64,000 nucleotides of DNA. Origin: Actinoalloteichus_B caeruleus. GTDB lineage: Bacteria; Actinomycetota; Actinomycetes; Mycobacteriales; Pseudonocardiaceae. The translations under genes were made by a program, and so were the position numbers. Below the pieces are notes generated by a model, which worked only from the letters and a program-made list of their open reading frames with translations, was not told where the DNA came from and searched no databases. The DNA lies in assembly GCF_000718005.1 (NCBI RefSeq), contig NZ_JODV01000003.1. One strand, written 5' to 3'. Shown here piece by piece: positions 35,484 through 44,006 of this stretch (position 1 is the stretch's first letter; every line of letters begins with the position of its first letter).

Positions 35484-37595
35484 CTACCGGTGGCGGCCGA
35501 GCAGGCGGTCTGGGGTGATGGGCACGTCCCGGACCCGCACCCCGGTCGCGTGCCACACGGCGTTGGCGACGGCGGCGGCGGTGCCGACGATGCCGATCTC
35601 GCCGATCCCCTTGCTGCCCATCGGGTTGTACAGGGGGTCGGGCTCGTCCAGCCAGCTGACGTCGATGTCGCCGACGTCGGCGTTGGTGGGGATGTGGTAG
35701 CCGGCGTAGTCGCCGTTCACCACGTGCCCGAACCGGGGGTCCACCACGCTCTCCTCGTGCAGGGCCATGGACAGCCCCATGGTCATGCCGCCCATGAGTT
35801 GGGAGCGGGCGGTGCGCGGGTTGATGACCCGTCCGACGTCGAAGACCCCCACCATCCGGGGAACCCTGATCTCGCCGGTGACCGCGTCGACCCGCACCTC
35901 CGCGAACTGGGCGCCGAAGGCGTGCAACGCGTACCGGCCGACGGCGGTGTTCTCCGGCAGTTCCCCCACCACCTCCGCCCCGGCGGGCGGGTCGTCGCCG
36001 TGCCGGTCCCGGAAGGCCCGCGCGGCGGCGACGACGGTGGTGCCCCAGATGCTCAACCCCGAGGAACCGCCGGCGCCGACGGTCGCGGGCAGCGCGCTGT
36101 CCCCGATGACCAGGTCGACGGCCTCCGCCGGCACCCTGAGCGCGTCGGCCGCGATCTGGGTCAACGCGGTCCAGGTTCCGGTGCCCAGGTCGGAGGCGGC
36201 GATCTCCACCTGCCGGCGGCCGTCGGGCAGGGCGCGGATCCGCGCCCTGGACCCCTGCTGGGGGAACAGCGGGTAGGTCGAGGCGGCCATCCCGACACCC
36301 ACCAGCCAGTCGCCGTCCCGGCGGCCCTGCCCGGCGGGCGGGCGGTCGGCCCAGCCGAACCGGGTGGCGCCCTCCCGCAGGCACCGCGCCAGGTGCCGGG
36401 TGGAGAAGGGCAGTCCGCTCTCCGGGTCGGCGTCGGGTTCGTTGCGGATCCGCAGTTCCACGGGGTCCATGCCCAACGCGACGGCCAGTTCGTCCATCGC
36501 GGACTCCAGGGCGAACATGCCCGGCGCCTCCCCGGGTGCGCGCATGATGACCGGTGCCGGGACGTCGAGCGGGACGAGGCGGTGGGTGGTCCGGCGGTGC
36601 TCGGCGGCGTACATGGTGCGGGTGGCGACGGCGGTCTGCTCCGCGAACTCCTTGAACCGCGCGGTGTGTTCGACGACGTCGTGGGCGATGGCCGTCAGCC
36701 GTCCCCGCCGGTCGGCGCCCAACCGCACCCGTTGGATGGTGGGGGTGCGGTGCCCGGCGTTGCCGAACATCTGCTGCCGGGTGAGCGCGCACTTCACCGG
36801 GCGTCCGGGGACGAGGCGGGCGGCGAGCGCGGTGAGCACGTGGTGGGCCTTCGGGGAGGCCTTGGAGCCGAACGCGCCACCCACGTGCGGCGAGTGGATC
36901 CACAACTGCTCGGGGTCCAGGTCGAGCAGTGGGGCGAGGACCTTCCGGATGGGGGACACCCCCTGGTTGGAGTCGTACATGGCGACCGCGCCGAGGTCGG
37001 CGGCGCCGGGCCAGCGGACGACGGTGGTGTGCGGCTCCATCGGCACGTGGTGCTGGACGGGTGTCCGGTAGGTCTGGTCGACGGTGGCGGCCGCGTCGGC
37101 GAGCGCCCCGTCGACGTCGCCGTGCGAGGTGTCGGTGTCGAAGCTCGGGTTGACGTGGTCGGGTCGGTAGCGCTCCGGGTGGTCGGCGCGGAGCACCACG
37201 TCGTGCCATTCCCGCTGGTACTCGACCTTCACGAGGCTCGCCGCGTGCCTGGCCACCTCGGGCGTCCCGGCGATGACGGCCCCGACGAACTGGCCGTGGT
37301 GGCGCACCTCGTCGTCCTGCAACACCCACAGTTCCAGGTCGTCTCGGGAAGCCAACCGGGGCGCGTTGAGGTGGGTGAGGACCGCCACCACCCCGGGCAC
37401 GGCCTCCGCCTCCTCGGTGTCGACCCACCGCACCCGGCCCCGGGCGATCGTCGACCGCACCGGGAACAGGAACAGCGGGTCCTCGACAGGCTGTTCGTAG
37501 GCGTAGGGGGCCCGGCCGGCCACCTTCGCCGGGCCGTCGAGCCGTTCCCGGGGCCGCCCCGACTCGGCGGGGGCCGGCGGGGGCGTGCCGGTCAT
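35484..37595 (-). CDS. molybdenum-binding large subunit of aldehyde/xanthine oxidoreductase (PaoC-like)
   Basis: These 703 residues hold the molybdopterin cytosine dinucleotide site and the catalytic centre. Family blocks are RERLDGPAKVAGRAPYAYE at the start, HVGGAFGSK, VIMRAPGEAPGMFALESAMD and GSKGIGEIGIVG with the catalytic Glu near the C-terminus. The ATG at 37595 has GGAGGG before it and overlaps the FAD subunit by four bases. The set most resembles the PaoABC aldehyde oxidoreductase. No maturation chaperone (XdhC/PaoD) is adjacent. Confidence 0.92.
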   Translation of the reverse strand: MTGTPPPAPAESGRPRERLDGPAKVAGRAPYAYEQPVEDPLFLFPVRSTIARGRVRWVDTEEAEAVPGVVAVLTHLNAPRLASRDDLELWVLQDDEVRHHGQFVGAVIAGTPEVARHAASLVKVEYQREWHDVVLRADHPERYRPDHVNPSFDTDTSHGDVDGALADAAATVDQTYRTPVQHHVPMEPHTTVVRWPGAADLGAVAMYDSNQGVSPIRKVLAPLLDLDPEQLWIHSPHVGGAFGSKASPKAHHVLTALAARLVPGRPVKCALTRQQMFGNAGHRTPTIQRVRLGADRRGRLTAIAHDVVEHTARFKEFAEQTAVATRTMYAAEHRRTTHRLVPLDVPAPVIMRAPGEAPGMFALESAMDELAVALGMDPVELRIRNEPDADPESGLPFSTRHLARCLREGATRFGWADRPPAGQGRRDGDWLVGVGMAASTYPLFPQQGSRARIRALPDGRRQVEIAASDLGTGTWTALTQIAADALRVPAEAVDLVIGDSALPATVGAGGSSGLSIWGTTVVAAARAFRDRHGDDPPAGAEVVGELPENTAVGRYALHAFGAQFAEVRVDAVTGEIRVPRMVGVFDVGRVINPRTARSQLMGGMTMGLSMALHEESVVDPRFGHVVNGDYAGYHIPTNADVGDIDVSWLDEPDPLYNPMGSKGIGEIGIVGTAAAVANAVWHATGVRVRDVPITPDRLLGRHR

Positions 37596-38584
37596 CGCGC
37601 TCCCTCCTCGGCGAGGCCGGTCAGCACGGAGACCAGCGCCTCGCGGGCCATCGTCGTCTTGAACGCGGATCCCGGGAGTGGTTCGGCCTCGGCGAGTTCG
37701 GCCTCGGCGGCGGCCCGGAACGACGCCGGCCGTGCGTCGGCGCCCCGGAGGGTTTCCTCGGCGCGGGTGGCCCGCCACGGTTTGTGGGCCACGCCGCCGA
37801 GGGCGATGCGCACGTCCCGGACGACGCCGTCGGTGACCGTCAGCGCGGCGGCGACGGAGACCAGCGCGAACGCGTAGGAGGCCCGGTCGCGGACCTTGCG
37901 GTAGGCCGACCGGGTGGTGGGCGGCAACCGGGGCAGGTCGACGGCGGTGATGAGTTCGCCGTGTTCGAGGACGGTGTCCCGCCGCGGTTCGTCGCCGGGG
38001 AGCCGGTGGAAGGCGGTGAGGGGGACTCCCCGATCCCCGTGGGCACCGGTGAGCCGGACGGTGGCGTCCAGCGCGGCCAGTGGCACCGCCATGTCCGAGG
38101 GGTGGACGGCGACGCAGTGTTCGGAGGCGCCGAGGATGGCGTGGTGGCGTTGCCAGCCGGCCAGCGCCGAACAGCCGGAGCCCGGTTCCCGTTTGTTGCA
38201 CGGGGTCGCCGGGTTCTGGAAGTAGGCGCAGCGGGTGCGCTGGAGCAGGTTGCCTCCGGTGGTGGCGAGGTTGCGCAGCTGCCAGGACGCGCCGGCGAGG
38301 AGGGCGGCGGCCAGCATCGGGTAGTCGCGGCGGATGGTGGGGTGCGCGGCGAGGTCGCTGTTGCGGACCCCGGCTCCCACCCGGACGCCGCCGTCGGGCA
38401 GCGGGTCGATGTCGTCGAACGGGAGCCGGGACACGTCGACGAGCAGGCTGGGGGAGGTGATGCCCAGCCGGAGGTGGTCGACGAGGTTGGTGCCGCCGGC
38501 CAGGTAGGTGGCGTCCGGTCGGGACGTGGCGGTGCGCACGGCGTCCTCGACGTCGGTGGCCCGGTGGTAGTCGAAGGGGATCAC
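37592..38584 (-). CDS. FAD-binding subunit with extra [4Fe-4S] cysteine set (PaoB-like)
   Basis: This 330-residue medium subunit carries electrons from the iron-sulfur clusters to FAD. The FAD loop is YLAGGTNLVDHLRLG at 27-41 and ATTGGNLLQRTRC near 107-119. Four cysteines at about 119, 129, 138 and 157 (CAYFQNPATPCNKREPGSGC, then SEHCVAV) form the additional [4Fe-4S] site typical of PaoB and hydroxybenzoyl-CoA reductase, and rare in ordinary xanthine dehydrogenases. The GTG start overlaps the 2Fe-2S gene. Confidence 0.9.
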   Translation of the reverse strand: MIPFDYHRATDVEDAVRTATSRPDATYLAGGTNLVDHLRLGITSPSLLVDVSRLPFDDIDPLPDGGVRVGAGVRNSDLAAHPTIRRDYPMLAAALLAGASWQLRNLATTGGNLLQRTRCAYFQNPATPCNKREPGSGCSALAGWQRHHAILGASEHCVAVHPSDMAVPLAALDATVRLTGAHGDRGVPLTAFHRLPGDEPRRDTVLEHGELITAVDLPRLPPTTRSAYRKVRDRASYAFALVSVAAALTVTDGVVRDVRIALGGVAHKPWRATRAEETLRGADARPASFRAAAEAELAEAEPLPGSAFKTTMAREALVSVLTGLAEEGAR

Positions 38585-39096
38585 GGAGCCTCCTCCGCCA
38601 GGGTCTGGCGCACGGCGGCGACGATGTTGACGTAGGCGCCGCAGCGGCAGAGGTTCCCGCTGAGCCGTTCCCGGATCTCCTCGTCGGTCAGTTGGACGGG
38701 GCCGGTGAGTTCGCCGGTGACGTGGCTGGCACGGCCGTCCGTGGCCTCGGCGAGCATGCCGACGACGGAGCAGACCTGGCCGGGGGTGCAGTAGCCGCAC
38801 TGGAAGGCGTCCTGGTCGAGGAAGGCCCGCTGCACGGGGTGGAGCGTGTCGCCGGGGGCGAGGCCGTCGGCGGTGGTGACCTCGGCGCCGTCGTGCGAGA
38901 CCGCCAGGGCGAGACAGCTGGTGATCCGCCGGCCGTCCAGCAGGACGGTGCACGAACCGCACTGCCCGTGGTCGCAGCCCTTCTTGGGGGAGGTGTTCCC
39001 GAGCCGGTCGCGGAGCGCGTCCAGCAGGGACGTGCGGGTGTCCACCCGCAGCGTGTGCGTGGTGCCGTCGACTCGCAGCCTGATCTCGGCTTCCAT
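38581..39096 (-). CDS. [2Fe-2S] subunit of the molybdenum oxidoreductase (PaoA-like)
   Basis: This 171-residue small subunit has two 2Fe-2S clusters: a plant-ferredoxin type (KKGCDHGQCGSCTVLLDG, then SCLAL) and a helical C-terminal type (QCGYCTPGQ, then NLCRCGAY). There is no Tat signal, so the enzyme should be cytosolic, unlike periplasmic E. coli PaoABC. First gene of the three-subunit operon. A GTG four codons upstream of the ATG is an alternative start. Confidence 0.93.
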   Translation of the reverse strand: MEAEIRLRVDGTTHTLRVDTRTSLLDALRDRLGNTSPKKGCDHGQCGSCTVLLDGRRITSCLALAVSHDGAEVTTADGLAPGDTLHPVQRAFLDQDAFQCGYCTPGQVCSVVGMLAEATDGRASHVTGELTGPVQLTDEEIRERLSGNLCRCGAYVNIVAAVRQTLAEEAP

Positions 39097-39496
39097 CCGC
39101 CACCCCACCTCCGCCGCTGTGCGCCGCCGAGCCCACGGTAGGGCGGGTGGGCCGGCGTCGCCCGGTGGAAGGGCCGCGCTCCTCCATGCGCTGGCGCCGG
39201 GTCGTGGTCGGGCGGGTGGACGATTACCCGCTCGGACCGGGACGGGGTGCCGCCACGGCGCCGTGGTGCTCGGGGGTGGTGCCCGTGGACGGCCTGGACT
39301 CCTAGGTGGCCTCGGTGGAGGTCGTCGATGCCCAGCGCTGCTCGATCGCGCGTCGAGACCCTCCACCACCGGGTGAGTGCGCGCCGCGTTCGGCCGGGAC
39401 GCGGGCGACGTCCGTTCCAGGCCGGGAGGGTGCCGTGGGGGCGTTCGAGCTGACCGGCGGGGGTTGCGCACGTTCGGGCGGCGAGGCCGGCGGTGC
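39097..39496. other. gene-free region between aldehyde oxidase and WYL regulator
   Basis: About 400 bases. It should contain the promoter of the minus-strand oxidoreductase operon. I see no gene or clear site; a plus-strand frame here is only an opposite-strand artefact of the regulator. Confidence 0.4.
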
Positions 39497-40474
39497 TCAG
39501 GACGGCGTGGCGTAGCGGGCGGCGAGGGTGGCGGCCCGGTCTCGCAGGGAGGTCCGCAACCACTGGGGCTCCAGGGCTTCCGCGTCGGCGGCGAGCCGCC
39601 ACAAGGCCCACTCGGCGTGCCTGGCGTCCTGGAAGGACACCTCCAGTCGAGGCCAGCCGTCCGGGCCGATGTCCTCGGAGTGGACGGCCACCGCGGTGCC
39701 CACCAACTCGGCGCGCCGCGCCGGGTTCACCCGTACCAGCACGGTGATCTGCTGCCCGCCGGCGCGGAACCGCCTGCCGCGTTCCCGCCAGACCCCGGCC
39801 AGGTCGACCCGGTCCGGTCGCCGCGCCGGTTCGGGGAGCGCCTCGGCGGCCAGGACCCGGGACAGCCGGTAGGTGCGGTCCGCGCCGGACCTGGTGGCCA
39901 GCAGGTACACCTGGTCCCGGGCGGTGACCAGGCCGATCGGGTCCACCGTGCGCCACGCCGGGGGCTGCTCCGCCGCCGCGTAGTGGATGCGCAGCCTGCT
40001 CCCGGCGAACACCGCCCGCCGGACCTCGGCCACCACCGGGGTGGGCACCACCTCCTCGGCGACGAGCCGGCGTTCGAGGAGATCGGTCTCCGGGTCGACG
40101 AGCAGCCGTTGGACCGCGCCGGCCGCGCTGGCCCGGGAACCCTCGGGGAGCGCGTCGACCACCTTGCGCATCGCCGAGGCGAGCGCCGGCCCGAGGCCGA
40201 AGGCCTGCGCGCCGCGCCGCGATCCGACGACCAGCAGGGCGAGCGCCTCGTCGTGGTTCAGCCCGGTGAGTTCGGTCCGGAAACCGGGCAGCAGGGCGAA
40301 ACCGCCGTGCCGGCCGCGTTCGGCGTAGATCGGGACCCCGGCGGTGGACAGCGCCTCGACGTCGCGCAGCACGGTGCGGGTGGACACCTCGAGTTCCCGG
40401 GCCAGCGCGGACGCGGACAGCCGGCCGTGTTGCCGCAGCAACAGCACCAGCGATACCAACCGGTCGGCGCGCAC
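39497..40474 (-). CDS. WYL-domain (DeoR/YafY-like) transcriptional regulator
   Basis: This 325-residue regulator has an N-terminal winged helix (LVLLLRQHGRLSASALARELE, VSTRTVLRDVEALSTAGVPI) and a WYL domain from about 145 (LRIHYAAAEQPPAWRTVDPIGLV). A C-terminal WCX region follows. The start is a GTG. It is divergent from a small NTF2-like gene, with a near-perfect palindrome in the 60-base gap, so local autoregulated control of that gene is likely. Confidence 0.9.
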   Translation of the reverse strand: MRADRLVSLVLLLRQHGRLSASALARELEVSTRTVLRDVEALSTAGVPIYAERGRHGGFALLPGFRTELTGLNHDEALALLVVGSRRGAQAFGLGPALASAMRKVVDALPEGSRASAAGAVQRLLVDPETDLLERRLVAEEVVPTPVVAEVRRAVFAGSRLRIHYAAAEQPPAWRTVDPIGLVTARDQVYLLATRSGADRTYRLSRVLAAEALPEPARRPDRVDLAGVWRERGRRFRAGGQQITVLVRVNPARRAELVGTAVAVHSEDIGPDGWPRLEVSFQDARHAEWALWRLAADAEALEPQWLRTSLRDRAATLAARYATPS

Positions 40475-40489
40475 CCGGGAAACCTACTG

Positions 40490-40517
40490 GAAAGCACGAC
40501 AGGAGGTGTCGTGTTTC
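40490..40517. promoter_or_regulatory. candidate WYL-regulator operator
   Basis: CACGACA and TGTCGTG are exact inverted arms around GGAGG, extended by GAAA and TTTC with one misfit. The palindrome fills the gap between the divergent regulator and NTF2-like genes. Confidence 0.6.
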
Positions 40518-40534
40518 GCTGCGAGGCTGTTCCC

Positions 40535-40897
40535 ATGACAAGCAGGGCAGTGGCCACCGAACCGAACGACCTGGGCAGGTACTTCATCGAGCGCGGCAAC
40601 GTGGGGGACGTCGACGGGTTGGTGGCGTTGTACGAGCCGGATGCCGTGCTGGCGTTCCCGCCGGGCACCGTCTCGAAGGGGCACGCGGAGATCCGCGAGG
40701 TGTACGAGCGGTTCGTCGCGGCCGCCCCGGAGCTCGAGCCGGGCCGGCAACACCCCGCGCTGGTGAGCGGGGATCTGGCGCTCACGGTCTCGACGCTGAC
40801 CACCGGTGAGATGGCGGTGGAGGTCGCGCGTCGCCAGGAGGACGGGACGTGGCTGTGGGTGGTGGACCAGCCGGTGCTCCTGCCGGACAACGGGTGA
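40535..40897 (+). CDS. NTF2-like (SnoaL/YybH-type) small protein
   Basis: This 120-residue protein has a cone-shaped NTF2-like fold. Typical pieces are FIERGNVGDVDGLVALYEPDAVLAFPPG and GHAEIREVYERFVAAAP near 50-66, ending with DGTWLWVVDQP. Such proteins are often isomerases, dehydratases or binding domains; here the reaction is unknown. The divergent WYL gene suggests a regulated pair. Confidence 0.82.
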   Translation: MTSRAVATEPNDLGRYFIERGNVGDVDGLVALYEPDAVLAFPPGTVSKGHAEIREVYERFVAAAPELEPGRQHPALVSGDLALTVSTLTTGEMAVEVARRQEDGTWLWVVDQPVLLPDNG

Positions 40898-41015
40898 CCT
40901 GACGACGCGGTGGAGCCCCCGCGGTGACGCGGGGGCTCCCCGAGGACGGCGGCTGGCCGCGTCGATCGACTACCCGGGGGCAGCGGTCGACCCGTGGTGA
41001 GCGCGGGGGCCTGGC

Positions 41016-41873
41016 TCAGCGGTTGATCTGCTTGATCCGCAGCATCCTGGCGATGACCTTGTCCAGCTCGTCGTCCTGGAAGACCTTCTTCCAGTCGTCC
41101 TTGATGATGGTCTCCCGGCCGTAGTCCATCGCGATCAGGCAGGCCTCGGAGAACGGGTTCGATCCCTTGAGGGTGTTCGCCAACGCCACCTGGGTGTGGC
41201 CGTAGAGCATCGCCTTGGCGGCGGGCTCCGGGACGCCGACGGTGGTGACCGTCTCCTCCAACGCCTCCTTGAGCAGGGAGCCGATCATGCAGGCGATGGT
41301 CTCGACCAGGGTGGGTTCGAGGACGGCCAGCTGCTTCACCGTCACCCAGTGCACGTCCACGACCGGGGCGTACATGGTGCGGATGACCGTCTCGGCGACG
41401 TCCCGACGTTCGGTGTCGTCGGACTCGATGGCCGCGACGACCTCCTGCGGGGCGGCGATGCCGCCGAAGGTGTCCGCCCACTCCTCCTTGGTGGTGCGCT
41501 CCAGGAACACCGAGGGGTGGCAGGGGTGGGCCACGGCGTAGTGCAGGTCGTCCCGCTGGGCCAGCAGTTTGGCGTAGGCGGCGGCCGGGTCGAGGGTCAG
41601 CAGGATCGCGCCAGGGCGCATCACCGGCACCAGCGCTTCGGACACCGTGCCCAGGACGATGTCGGGCACGGCCAGGATGACGACGTCGCTCTCCTTCGCG
41701 GCGTCGACGCCGTCGATGACCTCGCGGCCCTTGCCGGCCAGCAGTTCCCGCCCGGCCGGGGAGTTCTCGCTGTAGAGGACGCGGAAGTCGCTCCGCTCCA
41801 GGTTCGCCGAGACCCGCAGGCCCATCTTGCCGGCGGCGCCGATGACCGCGACGGTCAGCTGCTCGGTAGCCAT
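41016..41873 (-). CDS. apnO: D-apionate oxidoisomerase-like dehydrogenase (ApnO)
   Basis: This 285-residue NAD(P)-dependent enzyme has a Rossmann domain (VAVIGAAGKMGLRVSANLE at 8-26) and a phosphogluconate-dehydrogenase-like C-terminal domain (VKQLAVLEPTLVETIACM, TLKGSNPFSEACLIAMDYG). This two-domain type includes ApnO, which oxidises and isomerises D-apionate to 3-oxo-isoapionate. The neighbours supply the remaining steps to D-erythrose 4-phosphate, which supports the assignment. The start overlaps the decarboxylase stop by one base. Confidence 0.78.
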   Translation of the reverse strand: MATEQLTVAVIGAAGKMGLRVSANLERSDFRVLYSENSPAGRELLAGKGREVIDGVDAAKESDVVILAVPDIVLGTVSEALVPVMRPGAILLTLDPAAAYAKLLAQRDDLHYAVAHPCHPSVFLERTTKEEWADTFGGIAAPQEVVAAIESDDTERRDVAETVIRTMYAPVVDVHWVTVKQLAVLEPTLVETIACMIGSLLKEALEETVTTVGVPEPAAKAMLYGHTQVALANTLKGSNPFSEACLIAMDYGRETIIKDDWKKVFQDDELDKVIARMLRIKQINR

Positions 41874-42667
41874 CACTCGCTCCTCAGGAATTCGATGTTG
41901 TGCCGCGTCCACTGGTCCTCCAGCCGGGCCGTCTCCTCGAAGGTGCCCTGCCACGGCAGCCAGTGCTCGACGATCTGGTTGATGTTCTTCTCGGCGGGTC
42001 GGACCCGGCCGATCATGTGGTGGTAGTCGAGGAGACCGGTGCCGAGCGGGCAGCCGGTGAGGGAGAAACCGACCCAGCCCGGTGACCGGGTGAAGGTGAA
42101 GTCCTTGACGTGGATGTTCACCACCCGGTCGGCGGTGCGGTCGACGACGTCGGTGGGCTGTTCGAGGCGGGCGACGCTGTTGGCCGGGTCCAGGCACACC
42201 CCCAGCCGGGGGTTGTCCACCGCGTTCACCACCCGCAGCAGGTCGGTTGTCGAGACCTGTTCGTAGGTCTCCAGGCCGAGGGTGACGCCGCGTTCCTCGA
42301 AGGCCGGGAGCGCGGAGCCCAGCGCGGCCACCGCCTCCTCGACGGTCGGCCGGTGGTCGGCGGTGTTCAGCATGGACCGCACGAAGGTCGCTCCGAGGGC
42401 CTCGGCGATGTCCAGGTACCGCAGCAGGTGTTCCGGCCGCACTCCCCGGGTGCCCAGTTCGAGTCGGACGCCGAGGTCGTCGGCGACCCGGCGGAGCTCG
42501 GTGAGCTGCCTGGGGGACAGCCCCTCGACCGGGGGGTGGTCGCAGATCTGGAAGACGTCGCCGCCCAGTTCCCTGGTCTCCGCCACCGCCTCGGCGAGGG
42601 TGACCGGCGTGGGCGCGGCCTCGGACAGCCGCCAGAAGTAGGCGTAGGTGCTCAGTCCCACCGCCAT
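41873..42667 (-). CDS. apnL: sugar phosphate isomerase-fold enzyme, 3-oxo-isoapionate decarboxylase-like (ApnL)
   Basis: This 264-residue AP-endonuclease-2 type TIM barrel has metal-site features ICDHPP near 42, LGLETYEQ near 136, CLDPANS near 162 and NIHVKDF near 187. The ApnL group of this superfamily decarboxylates 3-oxo-isoapionate to L-erythrulose. Its coupling to the ApnO-like gene and the presence of an erythrulose kinase-like gene support this role over a plain epimerase. Confidence 0.7.
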   Translation of the reverse strand: MAVGLSTYAYFWRLSEAAPTPVTLAEAVAETRELGGDVFQICDHPPVEGLSPRQLTELRRVADDLGVRLELGTRGVRPEHLLRYLDIAEALGATFVRSMLNTADHRPTVEEAVAALGSALPAFEERGVTLGLETYEQVSTTDLLRVVNAVDNPRLGVCLDPANSVARLEQPTDVVDRTADRVVNIHVKDFTFTRSPGWVGFSLTGCPLGTGLLDYHHMIGRVRPAEKNINQIVEHWLPWQGTFEETARLEDQWTRHNIEFLRSE

Positions 42668-42704
42668 CGCGTGCTCCTTTCCACGGGCGGGGCCGTGCTG
42701 GTGC

Positions 42705-43496
42705 TCATCGGGCCCGTGCCCCCGCGCCGTGCAGGGCCAGGGCCTCGTCGAGGATCGCGGCGACGGCGTCGGGGTCGTGGGCGAAGCGACCGAGGAACAG
42801 CCCGCCGACCTCGGTGCCGAGGTCGGTGAGCAGACCGGGGCCGGCGCTGCCGCCGTAGATCACCCGGCTGCCGGCCCGGCAGGCGTCCTCGGCGAGCCGT
42901 TCGCGCAGGGCGGCGCACACCGTCGCGATGTGGTCGGTGGAGGCGGGTTCGGGGGCTCCGATCGCCCAGTGCGGTTCGTAGGCCACCACCACCCGGCCCG
43001 GTGCGCCGTCCTGGTCGGCGGCGGCGAGCAGCCCGCCCAGTTCGGTGACGCAGCGGCGGGCGGCCTCGGCGGGGGAGACCCGGTCGGGTTCCCCGACGCA
43101 CAGCACGGGGGTCAGGCCGTTGCGCAGGGCGGCGGCGGTCTTGGCGGCGACGACCTGGTCGTCCTCGCCGAACAGGCGCCGCCGTTCGGCGTGTCCGACC
43201 TCGGCGTAGCGGCAGCCCAGTTCCCGCAACAAGGTCCCGCTGGTCTCGCCGGTGTAGGCGCCGGAGTCGGCCCAGGACAGGTCCTGCGCGCCCACGCCGA
43301 CCCCGGTGCCGGCGAAGGCCGCCAGCACGGGCGGGATCAGCGGGGTGGCGGGCAGCGCGAACATCTCGACGAGGCCGCTGGTCACGGCCTGGTGGGTGCG
43401 GGCGAGGTCGGCGACCCGACGGCTCCAGTCCAGGGTCCTGGCCTGCCCGAAGTACATCTTCAGGCTCACCCCGACCGTGACCGCGCTGGCGTCCAC
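42705..43496 (-). CDS. lerI: triose-phosphate isomerase paralogue, L-erythrulose 1-phosphate isomerase-like (LerI)
   Basis: These 263 residues have the TIM catalytic set: Lys13 (VSLKMYFG, not the usual GNWKMN), His102 (AEVGHAERR) and Glu174 (VAYEPHWAIG). The altered loop 1 and low similarity to housekeeping TpiA fit the LerI group, which interconverts L-erythrulose 1-phosphate and D-erythrulose 4-phosphate. The GTG start directly abuts the stop of the RpiB-like gene. Confidence 0.78.
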   Translation of the reverse strand: MDASAVTVGVSLKMYFGQARTLDWSRRVADLARTHQAVTSGLVEMFALPATPLIPPVLAAFAGTGVGVGAQDLSWADSGAYTGETSGTLLRELGCRYAEVGHAERRRLFGEDDQVVAAKTAAALRNGLTPVLCVGEPDRVSPAEAARRCVTELGGLLAAADQDGAPGRVVVAYEPHWAIGAPEPASTDHIATVCAALRERLAEDACRAGSRVIYGGSAGPGLLTDLGTEVGGLFLGRFAHDPDAVAAILDEALALHGAGARAR

Positions 43497-43967
43497 TCAG
43501 GCCGTCCCGGTGTTCTCGTAGTCGCCGATCACCGCGACCTTCGCCGCCGAGGCGGACGACTGGTCGAAGCGGTAGGTCAGCCACTCCCTGGCCAGTCGCC
43601 GCGCCAGTTCCAGGCCGACGACCCGTTGGCCGAAGGTGAGGATCTGCGCGTCGTTGCTGAGCACGGACCGTTCCACGGAGAAGCTGTCGTGCGCGGTCAC
43701 GGCCCGCACGCCCTTCACCTTGTTCGCGGCGATCGCGACGCCCAGCCCGGTGCCGCAGACCAGCAGGGCCCGGTCGGCCTCCCCGGCGGCCACCAGTTCG
43801 GCGGCGGCGATCGCCACGCTCGGGTAGGGGGTGTGGCTGTCGGCGTCCACGCCGACGTCCCGCACGGAGGCGACGAGGTCGTTGGCCTCCAGGTCCTTCC
43901 GCAGCGCTTCCTTGTACTCGTAGCCGGCGTCGTCGGAACCGACGACGATCCGCAGCCTGTCGCTCAT
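43497..43967 (-). CDS. derI: RpiB/LacAB-family isomerase, D-erythrulose 4-phosphate isomerase-like (DerI)
   Basis: This 156-residue RpiB fold has VGSDDAGYEYKEAL at the N-terminus, the base Cys71 in LLVCGTGLGVAIAANK and VTAHDSFSVER. The N-terminal DDAG differs from the DHAG of ribose-5-phosphate isomerase, consistent with another substrate. In erythritol and apionate routes this family converts D-erythrulose 4-phosphate to D-erythrose 4-phosphate. Confidence 0.8.
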   Translation of the reverse strand: MSDRLRIVVGSDDAGYEYKEALRKDLEANDLVASVRDVGVDADSHTPYPSVAIAAAELVAAGEADRALLVCGTGLGVAIAANKVKGVRAVTAHDSFSVERSVLSNDAQILTFGQRVVGLELARRLAREWLTYRFDQSSASAAKVAVIGDYENTGTA

Positions 43968-44006
43968 CAGCGTCTCCTTCCTGCCCCTCGGGCTCGTCTG
44001 GTGGCT

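Noticed and set aside
34036..37877. Very long open frames on both strands (over 790 and 1,100 codons) across the molybdenum oxidoreductase and MFS genes
   Set aside because: They are rich in Arg, Pro, Gly and His with no family motif. They mirror the codon bias of the real genes on the other strand or frame.
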